Shown: positions 34,197-44,480, counted from the first letter of the stretch. The stretch is DNA of 64,000 nt from Ferdinandcohnia humi_A (GCA_047608075.1 JBLKRX010000006.1:1-64000), one strand, 5' to 3'. The notes: generated from the sequence alone by a model not told the origin. Numbers and translations are program-made.

Positions 34197-35479
34197 AAAT
34201 TGCATTAGTCAACGGGAAAATCCTTAATGATCAAGGACAGCTTGAGACATCCGGGGTTCGCATTGAACATGGGAAGATTGTTGAAGTGGGTGCAAATATT
34301 AACCTAGCTGACTGTGAGATTGTAGATGTACAAGGAAACTTTATTTCACCGGGATTTGTTGATGTACATGTTCACCTTAGAGAACCTGGAGGGGAGCATA
34401 AAGAAACAATAGAAACTGGTACACTATCTGCAGCTAAAGGTGGCTTTACAACAATTGCAGCGATGCCTAATACGAGACCAGTTCCTGATTCAGTTGAACA
34501 AATGAGCTGGTTACAGACAAGAATTAAAGAAACAGGACATGTTCGTGTACTTCCTTATGCATCAATTACCGTTCGGGAGTTGGGTCAGGAACTTACAGAT
34601 ATGAAAGGCTTGAAGGAAGCGGGAGCATTTGCTTTTACTGATGATGGTGTAGGTGTTCAATCCGCCGCAACGATGCTTGCTGCCATGAAAGAGGCTGCAA
34701 AGCTCCAAATGCCAATCGTTGCTCATTGTGAGGAGAATACCTTAATAAACAAAGGTTCAGTACATGAAGGTGAGTTTTCAAAAAGAAATGGGATAAATGG
34801 AATCCCATCAGTATGTGAATCTGTACACATCGCAAGAGATGTATTATTAGCCGAAGCAGCAGGCTGTCATTACCATGTTTGCCATGTTAGCACGAAAGAA
34901 TCGGTAAGAGTAATAAGAGATGCAAAACGTGCAGGCATCCATGTGACAGCGGAGGTTACACCACATCATTTACTACTCTGTGAAGAAGATATCCCAGGTC
35001 TTGATACAAATTATAAGATGAATCCACCATTGCGCGGTGCTGATGACCGTAATGCCTTGATTGAAGGGCTTCTTGATGGAACACTTGATTTCATTGCGAC
35101 AGATCATGCTCCACATACAGAACAAGAAAAAGCAGAGGGAATGCAATTGGCTCCATTTGGAATCGTTGGTTTAGAAACTGCATTTCCACTTCTTTATACG
35201 AATTTTGTATTAAAGAATAAGCTTTCCCTTCAGGAATTGGTAAGCTTTTTAACAAAAAAACCTGCTGAAACATTCCGTTTAGGATTAGGAACCTTGAAGT
35301 CAGGTTCCCACGCTGATATTACAATTATTGATCTAGAGCATGAAGAAGAAATTAATCCAGAATTATTTGTTTCTAAAGGGAAAAATACACCGTTTACAGG
35401 CTGGAATTGTAAAGGCTGGCCAGTTATGACCCTTGTAAATGGAAATATTGTTTGGCAGAAAGGAAGTGTCCTTGTTTGA
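34193..35479 (+). CDS. pyrC: Dihydroorotase
   Basis: PyrC closes carbamoyl-aspartate to dihydroorotate. The 428-aa type I metallo-enzyme has the metal motif DVHVHLREPGGEHKETIETG, AHCEENTLINKG, VCHVSTKESV, the NPPLR substrate motif and FIATDHAPHTEQEKA with the catalytic aspartate. ATG 34193 overlaps the pyrB stop (ATGA), showing translational coupling. Confidence 0.97.
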   Translation: MKIALVNGKILNDQGQLETSGVRIEHGKIVEVGANINLADCEIVDVQGNFISPGFVDVHVHLREPGGEHKETIETGTLSAAKGGFTTIAAMPNTRPVPDSVEQMSWLQTRIKETGHVRVLPYASITVRELGQELTDMKGLKEAGAFAFTDDGVGVQSAATMLAAMKEAAKLQMPIVAHCEENTLINKGSVHEGEFSKRNGINGIPSVCESVHIARDVLLAEAAGCHYHVCHVSTKESVRVIRDAKRAGIHVTAEVTPHHLLLCEEDIPGLDTNYKMNPPLRGADDRNALIEGLLDGTLDFIATDHAPHTEQEKAEGMQLAPFGIVGLETAFPLLYTNFVLKNKLSLQELVSFLTKKPAETFRLGLGTLKSGSHADITIIDLEHEEEINPELFVSKGKNTPFTGWNCKGWPVMTLVNGNIVWQKGSVLV

Positions 35480-36576
35480 AACGTCAATTGATTTTAGAAG
35501 ATGGAACAGTATTTATTGGAAATGGGTTTGGTAGTGAAACAGATAAAATTGGTGAAGTTGTTTTTAATACTGGTATGACAGGTTATCAGGAAATATTGTC
35601 TGATCCATCATATTGTGGACAAATTGTAACCTTAACGTATCCATTAATTGGGAATTACGGGATTAACAGAGACGATTTCGAATCTATCTATCCAGCTATA
35701 AGTGGATTTATCGTAAAAGAGGTTTGTGACCACCCTTCCAATTTTAGAAGCGAATTTAGCCTTGATGAATATTTTAAAACTAAAAGCATTCCTGGGATTT
35801 CGGGTATAGATACTAGAAAGTTAACTAGAATCATTCGTACTTTTGGAACCTTACGAGGAGCCATATGCAGCATGGAGGTTAATGTTACTGATATGATCAA
35901 TCAGCTTAAAGGTCTTACTTTACCTACCGATCAAGTAAAACAAGTTTCAACGAAAAGCTCTTATCCAAGTCCAGGAAGAGGTCAACGTGTAGTTCTAGTA
36001 GATTACGGAATGAAGCATGGGATATTGCGAGAGTTAAATAATCGTGACTGTGATGTAATTGTTGTTCCATATAACGTAACAGCAGAAGAGGTTCTTCAAC
36101 TACGTCCAGATGGAATTATGTTAAGTAATGGACCTGGAGACCCAAAAGATGTCCCAGAAGCGATTGATATGATTAAAGGAATTCTTGGAAAGGTACCTCT
36201 TTTCGGAATATGCTTAGGTCACCAATTGTTTGCCCTTGCTTGTGGTGCGAATACAGAAAAAATGAAATTCGGACATCGAGGCTCAAACCACCCTGTTAAG
36301 CATCTTGTAACAGGAAAAATCGCAATTACCTCCCAGAATCATGGGTATACGGTAAATGAGGCTTCTCTAGTTAAAACTGGGCTTGAAGTGACACATATTG
36401 CATTAAACGACGGGTCTGTTGAAGGATTACGTCATAAGGAATACCCAGCTTTTACCGTTCAATATCATCCGGAGGCTTCACCAGGCCCAGAGGATGCAAA
36501 TAACTTATTCAATGAATTTATAGAGATGATTGATAGCTTCAAGAAGGAGGGCGAAAAGGTATGCCAAAACGCGTAG
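35476..36576 (+). CDS. pyrAA: Carbamoyl phosphate synthase small subunit (pyrimidine specific)
   Basis: This is the glutaminase subunit that passes ammonia to PyrAB. The 366-aa protein has the N-terminal CPSase small-chain domain (GEVVFNTGMTGYQEILSDPSYCGQIVTLTYPLIGNYG) and a class I glutamine amidotransferase domain with FGICLGHQLFALACG (catalytic Cys) and FTVQYHPEASPGPED (His and Glu). TTG 35476 is chosen because AAAGGAAG lies upstream and the family begins KR(Q/R)L-x-LEDG. It overlaps the pyrC stop by 4 bp. Confidence 0.97.
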   Translation: MKRQLILEDGTVFIGNGFGSETDKIGEVVFNTGMTGYQEILSDPSYCGQIVTLTYPLIGNYGINRDDFESIYPAISGFIVKEVCDHPSNFRSEFSLDEYFKTKSIPGISGIDTRKLTRIIRTFGTLRGAICSMEVNVTDMINQLKGLTLPTDQVKQVSTKSSYPSPGRGQRVVLVDYGMKHGILRELNNRDCDVIVVPYNVTAEEVLQLRPDGIMLSNGPGDPKDVPEAIDMIKGILGKVPLFGICLGHQLFALACGANTEKMKFGHRGSNHPVKHLVTGKIAITSQNHGYTVNEASLVKTGLEVTHIALNDGSVEGLRHKEYPAFTVQYHPEASPGPEDANNLFNEFIEMIDSFKKEGEKVCQNA

Positions 36577-39500
36577 ATATCAACAGTATTTTAGTTATCG
36601 GGTCAGGTCCAATTGTTATCGGTCAGGCTGCAGAATTTGATTATGCAGGAACTCAAGCCTGCTTAGCTCTAAAAGAAGAGGGATATAAGGTTATTCTTGT
36701 AAACTCAAATCCAGCAACTATTATGACGGATGTAGAGATTGCCGATAAGGTATATATTGAGCCACTCACATTAGAATTTGTAAGTAAAATTATTCGAAAG
36801 GAAAGACCTGATGCTATCCTACCAACATTAGGTGGTCAGACTGGATTAAACCTTGCTGTAGAACTATCAAAATCTGGGGTTTTGAAAGAATGTGATGTTG
36901 AAATTCTTGGCACTACGTTGTCAGCTATTCAAAAGGCTGAAGACCGAGATTTATTCCGCAATTTGATGCATGAACTACAAGAGCCAGTCCCTGAAAGCGA
37001 AATTATTCATAATCTTGAAGAAGCTTTTATATTCGTAAATCAAGTTGGATACCCAGTTATCGTTCGTCCTGCATATACATTAGGAGGAACTGGTGGTGGG
37101 ATATGTAGTGATGAAGAAGAACTTGTTGAAATTGTAACAAGTGGTTTGAAAAACAGCCCAGTATCGCAGTGCTTACTTGAAAAAAGTATCGCTGGATTCA
37201 AAGAAATAGAATATGAAGTAATGCGTGATTCTGCAGATAATGCAATCGTCGTTTGTAATATGGAAAATGTGGATCCGGTTGGAATCCATACAGGGGATTC
37301 AATTGTTGTAGCTCCAAGCCAAACCTTGAGTGATAGAGAATATCAGCTATTACGTAATACTTCCTTAAAAATAATAAGAGCCTTAGGTATTGAAGGTGGA
37401 TGCAATGTTCAACTCGCATTAGATCCTGAAAGCTTTCAATATTACATTATTGAAGTTAATCCAAGGGTAAGCCGTTCCTCTGCTCTTGCTTCAAAGGCTA
37501 CGGGGTACCCAATCGCAAAGCTTGCAGCTAAAATTGCTGTAGGTTTAACCCTTGACGAAATGATTAATCCGGTAACTGGTAAGACATATGCTTGCTTTGA
37601 ACCGGCTTTAGATTATGTAGTAACAAAAATCCCCCGTTGGCCATTTGATAAATTTGAATCTGCCAACCGCCGATTAGGTACACAAATGAAAGCTACGGGT
37701 GAAGTTATGGCTATCGGCAGAAGCTTTGAAGAATCTATTTTAAAAGCGGTAAGGTCACTTGAAGCAGGAGTAACCCATCTTTATCTACCAGAGGCAGCAG
37801 AATCTGATTTTGCCACAATAGAAAAACGTATTACAAAGGCTGGAGATGAGCGTATCTTCTATGTAGCTGAAGCTATTAGAAAAGGTATATCAATTGAGCA
37901 AATTCACGATTGGAGTAAAATTGACTTTTTTTTCCTTCAAAAGTGTAAGAATATCATTTCACTTGAGGAACAATTGCTTAGCCATATTGGCGATCATGAA
38001 GTGTTAAAACTTGCAAAAGAAAAGGGGTTCTCGGATTCGGCAATTGCAAAGCTTTGGGATTGCAGTGAAATCGAAATCTATCATACTCGTAAATCAGTAG
38101 GTATTATACCAGTTTATAAAATGGTAGACACATGTGCAGCTGAATTTGAATCTGAAACACCTTATTATTACGGAACTTATGAAGAAGAGAATGAATCAAT
38201 TGTTTCAGACCGAAAAAGTGTAATTGTGCTTGGCTCAGGACCGATACGAATTGGCCAAGGAATTGAGTTTGATTATGCAACGGTGCATTCTGTATGGGCA
38301 ATTAAAGAAGCAGGCTATGAAGCAATCATTATAAATAATAATCCAGAAACGGTTTCAACTGATTTTAGTATATCTGATAAGTTATATTTTGAACCGTTAA
38401 CGATTGAAGATGTTATGCATATTGTTGAGCTTGAAAATCCAATTGGAGTGATTGTTCAATTTGGTGGCCAAACGGCGATTAACCTAGCTAGTGCACTTTC
38501 TGAACGTGGCGTTAGCATCTTAGGTACGACTCTAGAGGATTTAGACCGTGCAGAGGATAGAGATAAATTTGAACAAACACTCTCTGAATTAGGAATTCCT
38601 CAACCAAAAGGGAAAACAGCCACTTCTGTTGAGGAAGCAATTGGCATCGCAGAAGAGATAGGTTACCCTGTCTTAGTTCGACCTTCATATGTACTTGGAG
38701 GAAGAGCAATGCAGATTGTTTATCAAACGGAAGAGCTTTTACACTACATGGAGCATGCTGTAAGGATTAATCCTCAACACCCTGTTCTTATTGACCGTTA
38801 TTTAATTGGAAAAGAGATCGAAGTTGATGCTATTTCTGATGGAGAGACTGTATATATCCCTGGAATTATGGAGCATATCGAACGTGCTGGAGTACACTCA
38901 GGTGATTCGATTGCGGTTTATCCTCCACAGAGTTTATCAGCAGAAATTAAACAACAAATTATCAACCATACAATTGGACTTGCAAAAGGCTTGAGAATAG
39001 TTGGTCTCTTAAATATTCAATTTGTTATTTACCAAAATGATGTATTTGTCTTAGAGGTGAACCCTCGTTCAAGTCGTACTGTACCATTTTTAAGTAAAAT
39101 TACAGGAGTGCCTATGGCGAATATCGCAACAAAGGTAATCCTTGGTGAAACATTACGAGATCTAGGGTATGAAACAGGACTTCATCCAGAAAGTCCAGGT
39201 GTATATGTTAAGGTACCAGTCTTCTCATTCGCGAAGTTACGTAATGTGGACATCTCACTTGGGCCGGAAATGAAATCGACTGGTGAGGTCATGGGCAAAG
39301 ACATAACTTTAGAAAAAGCATTATATAAAGGTTTAGTTGCTTCTGGTATTCATATTCCGAATTATGGTTCAGTATTGTTAACCGTTGCTGATAAAGATAA
39401 GGAAGAGGCCTTGGAAATTGCAAAACGTTTTCATGCAGCCGGGTATCAGCTGTTAGCCACTAGTGGAACTGCTAGTTATTTACAAAAAGCATCCATCCCA

Positions 39501-39773
39501 GTTACCGTTGTAAATAAAATTGGCTCAGAAAAACCGAATCTAATAGATACGATTCGACAAGGTAATGCTCAATTTGTAATCAACACATTAACAAAAGGGA
39601 AACAACCTGCAAGAGATGGCTTCCGTATTAGAAGGGAGACAGTAGAGAACGGAGTAGCTTGCTTAACTTCATTAGATACAGCGAAGGCAATTTTAAGAGT
39701 ACTAGAATCTATGACTTTTTCAAGTGAGGCTATGCACTCCCATGTGATGGAGCGCGAGGTGGTACTCCAATGA
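36561..39773 (+). CDS. pyrAB: Carbamoyl phosphate synthase large subunit (pyrimidine specific)
   Basis: This subunit makes carbamoyl phosphate from bicarbonate, ammonia and two ATP. The 1070-aa protein has two homologous ATP-grasp halves, with ILVIGSGPIVIGQAAEFDYAGTQA at the start of the first and VIVLGSGPIRIGQGIEFDYATVHS at the start of the second (about 552-576), and a C-terminal MGS-like allosteric domain (VADKDKEEALEIAKRFHAAGYQLLATSGTA). It begins inside pyrAA with AAGGAGGG upstream and overlaps pyrK by 4 bp. Confidence 0.98.
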   Translation: MPKRVDINSILVIGSGPIVIGQAAEFDYAGTQACLALKEEGYKVILVNSNPATIMTDVEIADKVYIEPLTLEFVSKIIRKERPDAILPTLGGQTGLNLAVELSKSGVLKECDVEILGTTLSAIQKAEDRDLFRNLMHELQEPVPESEIIHNLEEAFIFVNQVGYPVIVRPAYTLGGTGGGICSDEEELVEIVTSGLKNSPVSQCLLEKSIAGFKEIEYEVMRDSADNAIVVCNMENVDPVGIHTGDSIVVAPSQTLSDREYQLLRNTSLKIIRALGIEGGCNVQLALDPESFQYYIIEVNPRVSRSSALASKATGYPIAKLAAKIAVGLTLDEMINPVTGKTYACFEPALDYVVTKIPRWPFDKFESANRRLGTQMKATGEVMAIGRSFEESILKAVRSLEAGVTHLYLPEAAESDFATIEKRITKAGDERIFYVAEAIRKGISIEQIHDWSKIDFFFLQKCKNIISLEEQLLSHIGDHEVLKLAKEKGFSDSAIAKLWDCSEIEIYHTRKSVGIIPVYKMVDTCAAEFESETPYYYGTYEEENESIVSDRKSVIVLGSGPIRIGQGIEFDYATVHSVWAIKEAGYEAIIINNNPETVSTDFSISDKLYFEPLTIEDVMHIVELENPIGVIVQFGGQTAINLASALSERGVSILGTTLEDLDRAEDRDKFEQTLSELGIPQPKGKTATSVEEAIGIAEEIGYPVLVRPSYVLGGRAMQIVYQTEELLHYMEHAVRINPQHPVLIDRYLIGKEIEVDAISDGETVYIPGIMEHIERAGVHSGDSIAVYPPQSLSAEIKQQIINHTIGLAKGLRIVGLLNIQFVIYQNDVFVLEVNPRSSRTVPFLSKITGVPMANIATKVILGETLRDLGYETGLHPESPGVYVKVPVFSFAKLRNVDISLGPEMKSTGEVMGKDITLEKALYKGLVASGIHIPNYGSVLLTVADKDKEEALEIAKRFHAAGYQLLATSGTASYLQKASIPVTVVNKIGSEKPNLIDTIRQGNAQFVINTLTKGKQPARDGFRIRRETVENGVACLTSLDTAKAILRVLESMTFSSEAMHSHVMEREVVLQ

Positions 39774-40549
39774 TTAAAAAAGAGATGATGAGGATCGTTA
39801 GTCAAGAAGGTATCGCTGATGATATTTTTGAGATTACTTTGGAAGGTTCATTAGTCAAAGAAATGCATCAACCTGGACAATTTGTACATTTAAAAATAAC
39901 TGAAGGTCCTGAGGCATTTTTACGACGCCCTATTAGTATTGCGAAGATTAACAAAGAAATGAATCAATTCACTATGATTTATCGAAAAGATGGATTGGGA
40001 ACACGACTTTTATCTGAAAAAATTGTTGATCAAAAAGTGGATGTTCTAGGTCCATTGGGCAATGGTTTCCCTGTCGAAGAGGCGCAGTCAGGCGAGACTG
40101 CCTTACTAGTTGGCGGGGGGATCGGTGTCCCTCCACTTTATGAATTATCAAAGCGCTTGGTTAAAAAGGGTGTTCATGTCATACATGTACTTGGCTTTCA
40201 AACTAATTCAGCTGTATTTTATGAAGAAAAATTTCGAGAGTTAGGTAGTACTTATGTTGCGACAGTTGATGGCTCTCGTGGTTCAAAGGGGTTTGTTACA
40301 GATGTAATTAAAACTGAAGGCTTAGTATTTGACACCCTATATGCATGCGGCCCTACTCCAATGCTTAAAGCCCTTGAAGAAAACTATCGGGGGTATAATG
40401 CTTATCTTTCGTTAGAAGAACGAATGGGCTGTGGCATTGGTGCCTGCTTCGCTTGTGTATGTCATGTTCAGAACGATTCTCTAGGACATGCATATAAAAA
40501 GGTGTGTAGTGATGGTCCGGTATTTAAGGTTGGAGAGGTGGTATTATGA
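39770..40549 (+). CDS. pyrK: Dihydroorotate dehydrogenase B electron transfer subunit
   Basis: PyrK is the FAD and [2Fe-2S] subunit that passes electrons from PyrD to NAD. The 259-aa protein has an FAD domain (RRPISIAKIN), the NAD part LLVGGGIGVPPLYELSKRL and CGPTPMLKALEE, and a cluster motif CGIGACFACVC followed by a fourth Cys in KKVCSDGPVF. ATG overlaps the pyrAB stop, and its own stop overlaps pyrD (ATGA). Confidence 0.97.
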   Translation: MIKKEMMRIVSQEGIADDIFEITLEGSLVKEMHQPGQFVHLKITEGPEAFLRRPISIAKINKEMNQFTMIYRKDGLGTRLLSEKIVDQKVDVLGPLGNGFPVEEAQSGETALLVGGGIGVPPLYELSKRLVKKGVHVIHVLGFQTNSAVFYEEKFRELGSTYVATVDGSRGSKGFVTDVIKTEGLVFDTLYACGPTPMLKALEENYRGYNAYLSLEERMGCGIGACFACVCHVQNDSLGHAYKKVCSDGPVFKVGEVVL

Positions 40550-41487
40550 ACCGATTACATGTTGAATTACCAGGATTATCATTAAAAAATCCTATAATGC
40601 CTGCATCTGGTTGCTTTGGTTTTGGAAAAGAGTATGCTCAATTCTATGACTTAAATAAATTAGGTGCCATTATGATTAAAGCAACAACTGTAGAGCCGCG
40701 ATTTGGTAATCCGACTCCTCGAGTTGCGGAAACTAGTTCGGGAATGTTAAACGCTATTGGTCTCCAAAATCCTGGTCTCCAAAAAGTAATGACCGAGGAG
40801 TTACCGTGGTTAGACCAATATGACGTTCCAATTATAGCAAATGTGGCAGGCTCACAAATCGAGGATTATGTAGAGGTAGCAAGAGAAATTTCAAAAGCAC
40901 CTAATGTGCATGCCATCGAATTGAATATTTCCTGTCCGAACGTAAAAACCGGTGGAATTGCATTTGGTACTGTACCTGAGATTGCTGCTGAGCTAACAAA
41001 ACTGGTGAAACAAGCATCTAGTGTACCTGTATATGTTAAACTTTCTCCTAACGTTACAAATATCGTTGAAATGGCGAAAGCTATTGAACGCGCGGGTGCA
41101 GATGGATTAACTATGATTAATACACTAATAGGTATGCGTATTGATTTAAAAACAGGAAATCCTATCCTCTCAAACAAAACGGGTGGTCTTTCAGGTCCTG
41201 CTATTAAACCTATAGCAATTCGTATGATTTATGAAGTTAGCCAGGCTGTCTCCATTCCTGTCATTGGAATGGGTGGTGTTCAGTCAGCTGAGGATGTTCT
41301 AGAATTTTTTTATGCAGGGGCGAGTGCAGTTGCAGTTGGGACGGCGAACTTTATTGACCCATTTGTTTGCCAGACAATAATTGAAGAACTTCCAAGAATA
41401 TTAGACAAACATGGGTTTGATCATATTTCGGAGTGTCAGGGAAGGAGCTGGAAGAACTATGCAACGACCACTTATCGTGGCTCTTGA
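40546..41487 (+). CDS. pyrD: Dihydroorotate dehydrogenase B catalytic subunit
   Basis: This FMN enzyme oxidises dihydroorotate to orotate and pairs with PyrK. The 313-aa class 1B protein has NPIMPASGCFGFGKEY, KATTVEPRFGNPTPR, NVHAIELNISCPNVKTGG with the catalytic cysteine, INTLIGM, NKTGGLSGPAIKPIAIRM and IGMGGVQSAEDVLEFFYAGASAVAVGTA. The end overlaps pyrF by 29 bp. Confidence 0.97.
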   Translation: MNRLHVELPGLSLKNPIMPASGCFGFGKEYAQFYDLNKLGAIMIKATTVEPRFGNPTPRVAETSSGMLNAIGLQNPGLQKVMTEELPWLDQYDVPIIANVAGSQIEDYVEVAREISKAPNVHAIELNISCPNVKTGGIAFGTVPEIAAELTKLVKQASSVPVYVKLSPNVTNIVEMAKAIERAGADGLTMINTLIGMRIDLKTGNPILSNKTGGLSGPAIKPIAIRMIYEVSQAVSIPVIGMGGVQSAEDVLEFFYAGASAVAVGTANFIDPFVCQTIIEELPRILDKHGFDHISECQGRSWKNYATTTYRGS

Positions 41488-42175
41488 TTTTCCGAGCCTG
41501 GAAGATACAAAGATTTTTCTAGATAAGTTTCAGGGTAAATCATTATTTTTAAAGGTTGGTATGGAATTGTTTTATCAAGAGGGACCTTCCGTAATTGGGT
41601 ATCTAAAGGAACAAGGACACTCGATATTCCTTGATCTTAAATTACATGATATCCCAAACACTGTTTATTCAAGTATGAAAAGACTTGCAGGACTAGGGGT
41701 TGATATTGTAAATGTTCATGTAGCTGGCGGGAGCAAGATGATGGAAGCTGCATTAGAGGGTCTTGAAGCCGGAACAGAAACTGGAAAAACTCGTCCGCAA
41801 TGTATAGCTGTAACACAGCTTACAAGTACGACGGAAGAGATGATGAGAAGGGAAATACTGATTGAAAAGAACCTAACAGAAGTGGTTGTACAATACGCTT
41901 CTCTTGCAAAAAAAAGTGGTCTTGATGGTGTTGTTTGTTCTTCATTAGAGGTTCCAATTATTAATACTACGGTGGGTCCTAACTTCCTTACTGTAACACC
42001 TGGTATACGCTTAGCAAGTGATGATAGGGGTGACCAGGCACGAATTGTTACGCCAGAAAAGGCAAGGGAATTAGGCTCCACAGCAATTGTTGTAGGAAGA
42101 TCCATTACTAACGCAAAACATCCACTACAAGCATATTCACAAATTAAATCAGCATGGGAAGGGGTACTAGTATGA
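41459..42175 (+). CDS. pyrF: Orotidine 5'-phosphate decarboxylase
   Basis: PyrF decarboxylates OMP to UMP. The 238-aa TIM-barrel protein has PLIVALDFPS with the substrate Asp, VGMELFYQEG, the catalytic tetrad segment FLDLKLHDIPNTV, LTVTPGIRLASDDRGDQARI and STAIVVGRSIT. ATG 41459 is chosen by family start, with AAGGAG and GGAAG upstream. A frame open to 41411 would lie wholly inside pyrD. Confidence 0.97.
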   Translation: MQRPLIVALDFPSLEDTKIFLDKFQGKSLFLKVGMELFYQEGPSVIGYLKEQGHSIFLDLKLHDIPNTVYSSMKRLAGLGVDIVNVHVAGGSKMMEAALEGLEAGTETGKTRPQCIAVTQLTSTTEEMMRREILIEKNLTEVVVQYASLAKKSGLDGVVCSSLEVPIINTTVGPNFLTVTPGIRLASDDRGDQARIVTPEKARELGSTAIVVGRSITNAKHPLQAYSQIKSAWEGVLV

Positions 42176-42804
42176 AAAAACAAGTAGCAGCACATTTATT
42201 AGATATCGGAGCTGTGTCATTACAGCCGAATAACCCATTTACATGGTCATCAGGATTAAAATCACCAATTTATTGTGATAATCGTTTAACTCTTTCCTTC
42301 CCTTACGTCCGAAAGGATATAGCGAAGGGATTAGCTGAATTAATTACAGCTACATATCCTGATGTGGAGGTGATAGCTGGAACTGCAACGGCTGGTATCC
42401 CACACGCAGCTTGGGTTAGTGATGTTCTAAATCTACCGATGTGCTATGTCCGTAGTAAGGCAAAAGCACATGGGAAAGGAAAGCAAATCGAGGGTAAAGT
42501 TACTGCAGGTCAGAAGGTAGTTGTGGTAGAAGACCTTATATCCACAGGCGGAAGTGCAATCACAGCTGTAGAGGCACTTCGAGAATCAGGTTGTGAAGTA
42601 GTAGGAATTGTTGCCATCTTTTCTTATAATCTGCAAGCTGCAACTGATCGTTTAGAAGCAGCTGGTGTAGCTGCATGTACACTGTCAGATTTTCCAACAC
42701 TCGTAGATGTTGCTTTAGAGAAGGGTGTCATCTCAGAAATGGATATTGATAACTTACGAAGCTGGAGAGAAAATCCTATTGAATGGTATACAAGTAAACT
42801 ATAA
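42172..42804 (+). CDS. pyrE: Orotate phosphoribosyltransferase
   Basis: PyrE joins orotate and PRPP to give OMP. The 210-aa type I PRTase has FTWSSGLKSPIYCDNRLTLS, VIAGTATAGIPHAAWVSD, the flexible-loop lysines VRSKAKAHGKGKQIEG and the PRPP motif VVVVEDLISTGGSAITAVEAL. ATG 42172 overlaps the pyrF stop (ATGA). It is the last pyr gene. Confidence 0.97.
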   Translation: MKKQVAAHLLDIGAVSLQPNNPFTWSSGLKSPIYCDNRLTLSFPYVRKDIAKGLAELITATYPDVEVIAGTATAGIPHAAWVSDVLNLPMCYVRSKAKAHGKGKQIEGKVTAGQKVVVVEDLISTGGSAITAVEALRESGCEVVGIVAIFSYNLQAATDRLEAAGVAACTLSDFPTLVDVALEKGVISEMDIDNLRSWRENPIEWYTSKL

Positions 42805-42822
42805 ATAGAAGGATTTTCTACA

Positions 42823-42852
42823 CCTACGGATTTTAAATTCCGTGGGTTTTTA
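42823..42852 (+). terminator. Terminator after pyrE
   Basis: CCTACGGA pairs with TCCGTGGG (one G-T pair) around an AT loop and is followed by TTTTTA. Confidence 0.75.
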
Positions 42853-42864
42853 GTTCAAGGATAG

Positions 42865-43019
42865 GAAAGTATAAAATTTTGAACATAGTTTTCTATGTCT
42901 AGCGCAATCGGCCAACACCCTCGAGGTCAAATAACCTGTTACAAGAAAAGTCAAAGAACGACTTTTTTACAACAGAACATTGCTTGTCGGGGCTGTGCAA
43001 GGCGCTTGCGCATTTCTTA
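42865..43019 (+). repeat. Dispersed repeat family A, copy A6
   Basis: It starts GAAAGTATAAAATTTTGAAC, then TCTATGTCTAGCGC, CCCTCGAGGTCA and a central stem of CTGTT, AAGAAAAGTC with GACTTTTTT, AACAG. It ends TTGTCGGGGCT then GGCGCTTGCGCATTTCTTA. The 60-aa open frame beginning in it is rejected. It lies between the pyr terminator and the insertion sequence. Confidence 0.87.
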
Positions 43020-43190
43020 ACCCTTAAGCTGGATATACTTCAGCTTGTAAATACATATTTGGGTCTTGGTATTATCTTTATAGTTAACGATTATATTATT
43101 AAAAAAGGGGCAGTCCGAAAGTCATTGAAAAATGATTTTTTGAGGGTAGTCCTCAATTTTTGTTAATTTTAATTCCGTTAAAATAAAGTC

Positions 43191-43319
43191 GTTGATTTCC
43201 GCTGCAGGCACTCGCTTTCCGCGGGCGGTCCGGGAGCCTCCTCGGCGCTAACGCTTCTGCGGGGTCTCCCCTGGACGCGCTTTTCCCGCAGGAGTCTCGT
43301 ACCTTCGACTCCAATCAAC
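43191..43319. repeat. GC-rich palindromic block inside the IS left end
   Basis: It is bounded by GTTGATT (43191-43197) and AATCAAC (43313-43319). The 129 bp are far richer in G+C than the surroundings and hold several internal inverted pairs, such as CTGCGGG with CCCGCAG. It resembles a palindromic repeat that I recall from many Bacillus genomes. It could be a separate mobile unit inserted in the IS or part of the IS itself. Confidence 0.7.
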
Positions 43320-43476
43320 TAACTTAAAAATCAATTGCAGCTTTTTTACCAGTTATTTTCATAATTAAGCACAAAAAAATCGTCTTTTCTAGTTAAATTG
43401 TTAGTGACCAAACCAACAATAACCTAAAGGACGATTTTTTACGAGCATTCAAAAGATTACTGATACAAATTATAGC

Positions 43477-44480
43477 ATGGTACAAGAAAGCCTTCCACTA
43501 GATATTCCAGAGGAAACTCTCGTTCCCTCGCAGAAAACCTTCCTCCTACTTTTATTCCTTATAACAATAAACAAGGTATAGCTATTTTAGATCTCCAAGA
43601 TTCTATTTCACCCAATCATGTGGCTCCAAAAATTATGACAAAGATTGTATTGTACGGATACTCTAAGAAAATTTATTCGTGTAGAGATATTGCTACCTTA
43701 CTCGTTGAAAATATTCCAGCTATGTGGTTGGCTGCACTCCAGAAACCAGATTACCGCACGATTAATGATTTCCGTGGGAAACACATGGGGAAGTTTATTC
43801 AACCATTATTTGAACAAATGATTCATCAGCTTATTGAACAAAAATACATATCAATGGAAATTACTTTTTGGATGGTACAAAAATCGAAGCCAATTCCAAT
43901 AAGTATTCTTTTGTTTGGAAAAAGGCTACCGAGTTTTTTCAAGAAAAGCTCCAAGAGAAAATTCATGAAACCTATCAACACATTTTAAAGACTGCAGAAG
44001 AAGATGCAATTTCGATTGTTCGTGAGGAACAACATAAATCTATTACGGTACAGGAAAATACATATGCCCTTACAATCGCAAAGTATGTATTAAAAATTAC
44101 TATACCGGGACAGAAAAATATGGCTTTTCACGAGATTTTAAAATCTATGAATGCAAAGATTGTAGTGACTGTCCACTAAAGTCGAAATGTACGACTGCAA
44201 AGGGGAACCGCCAGGTTCACTACAATCCGGTATACGAAGAACTAAAAGCAAAAGCAAATACGAGCCTTTGATCTGAACCAAATGCACAAATCTATTCTCG
44301 AAGAAAAATCGAGGTAGAAAGTACGTTCGGTCATATCAAGGGCGAACGGTCATTCCGCCGACTCACTTCGTGGGATATTTAAAGTGGGGACGGAATTCGG
44401 GATTGTGGCGATGGCCCTCAATCTGCTGAAAGTAGCTGGAATCCTTCAGTTACTTTCAGCAAAAATGTCGAAACTGGAAA
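43477..44480 (+). pseudogene. IS1182-type transposase, frameshifted and internally deleted
   Basis: Pieces in different frames match one transposase. MVQESLPLDIPEETLVPSQ comes from about 43477. PNHVAPKIMTKIVLYGYSKKIYSCRDIATLL through PDYRTINDFRGKHMGKFIQ is at 43610-43800. DGTKIEANSNKYSFVWKKATEFF (first Asp) starts at 43868. Then come a YECKDC..CPLKSKC cysteine cluster near 44148 and RRKIEVESTFGHIKGERSFRRL (catalytic Glu) near 44300, ending with FGIVAMALNLLKVAG. The N-terminal region between the first two pieces and the central part with the second Asp are missing, and several frameshifts and a stop are present, so it cannot encode an active enzyme. Confidence 0.9.

Noticed and set aside
42984..43166. 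60-aa open frame after pyrE
   Set aside because: It begins in repeat copy A6 and crosses the left terminal repeat of the IS.
43620..44179. Two separate small proteins
   Set aside because: Both are fragments of one frameshifted IS1182 transposase.
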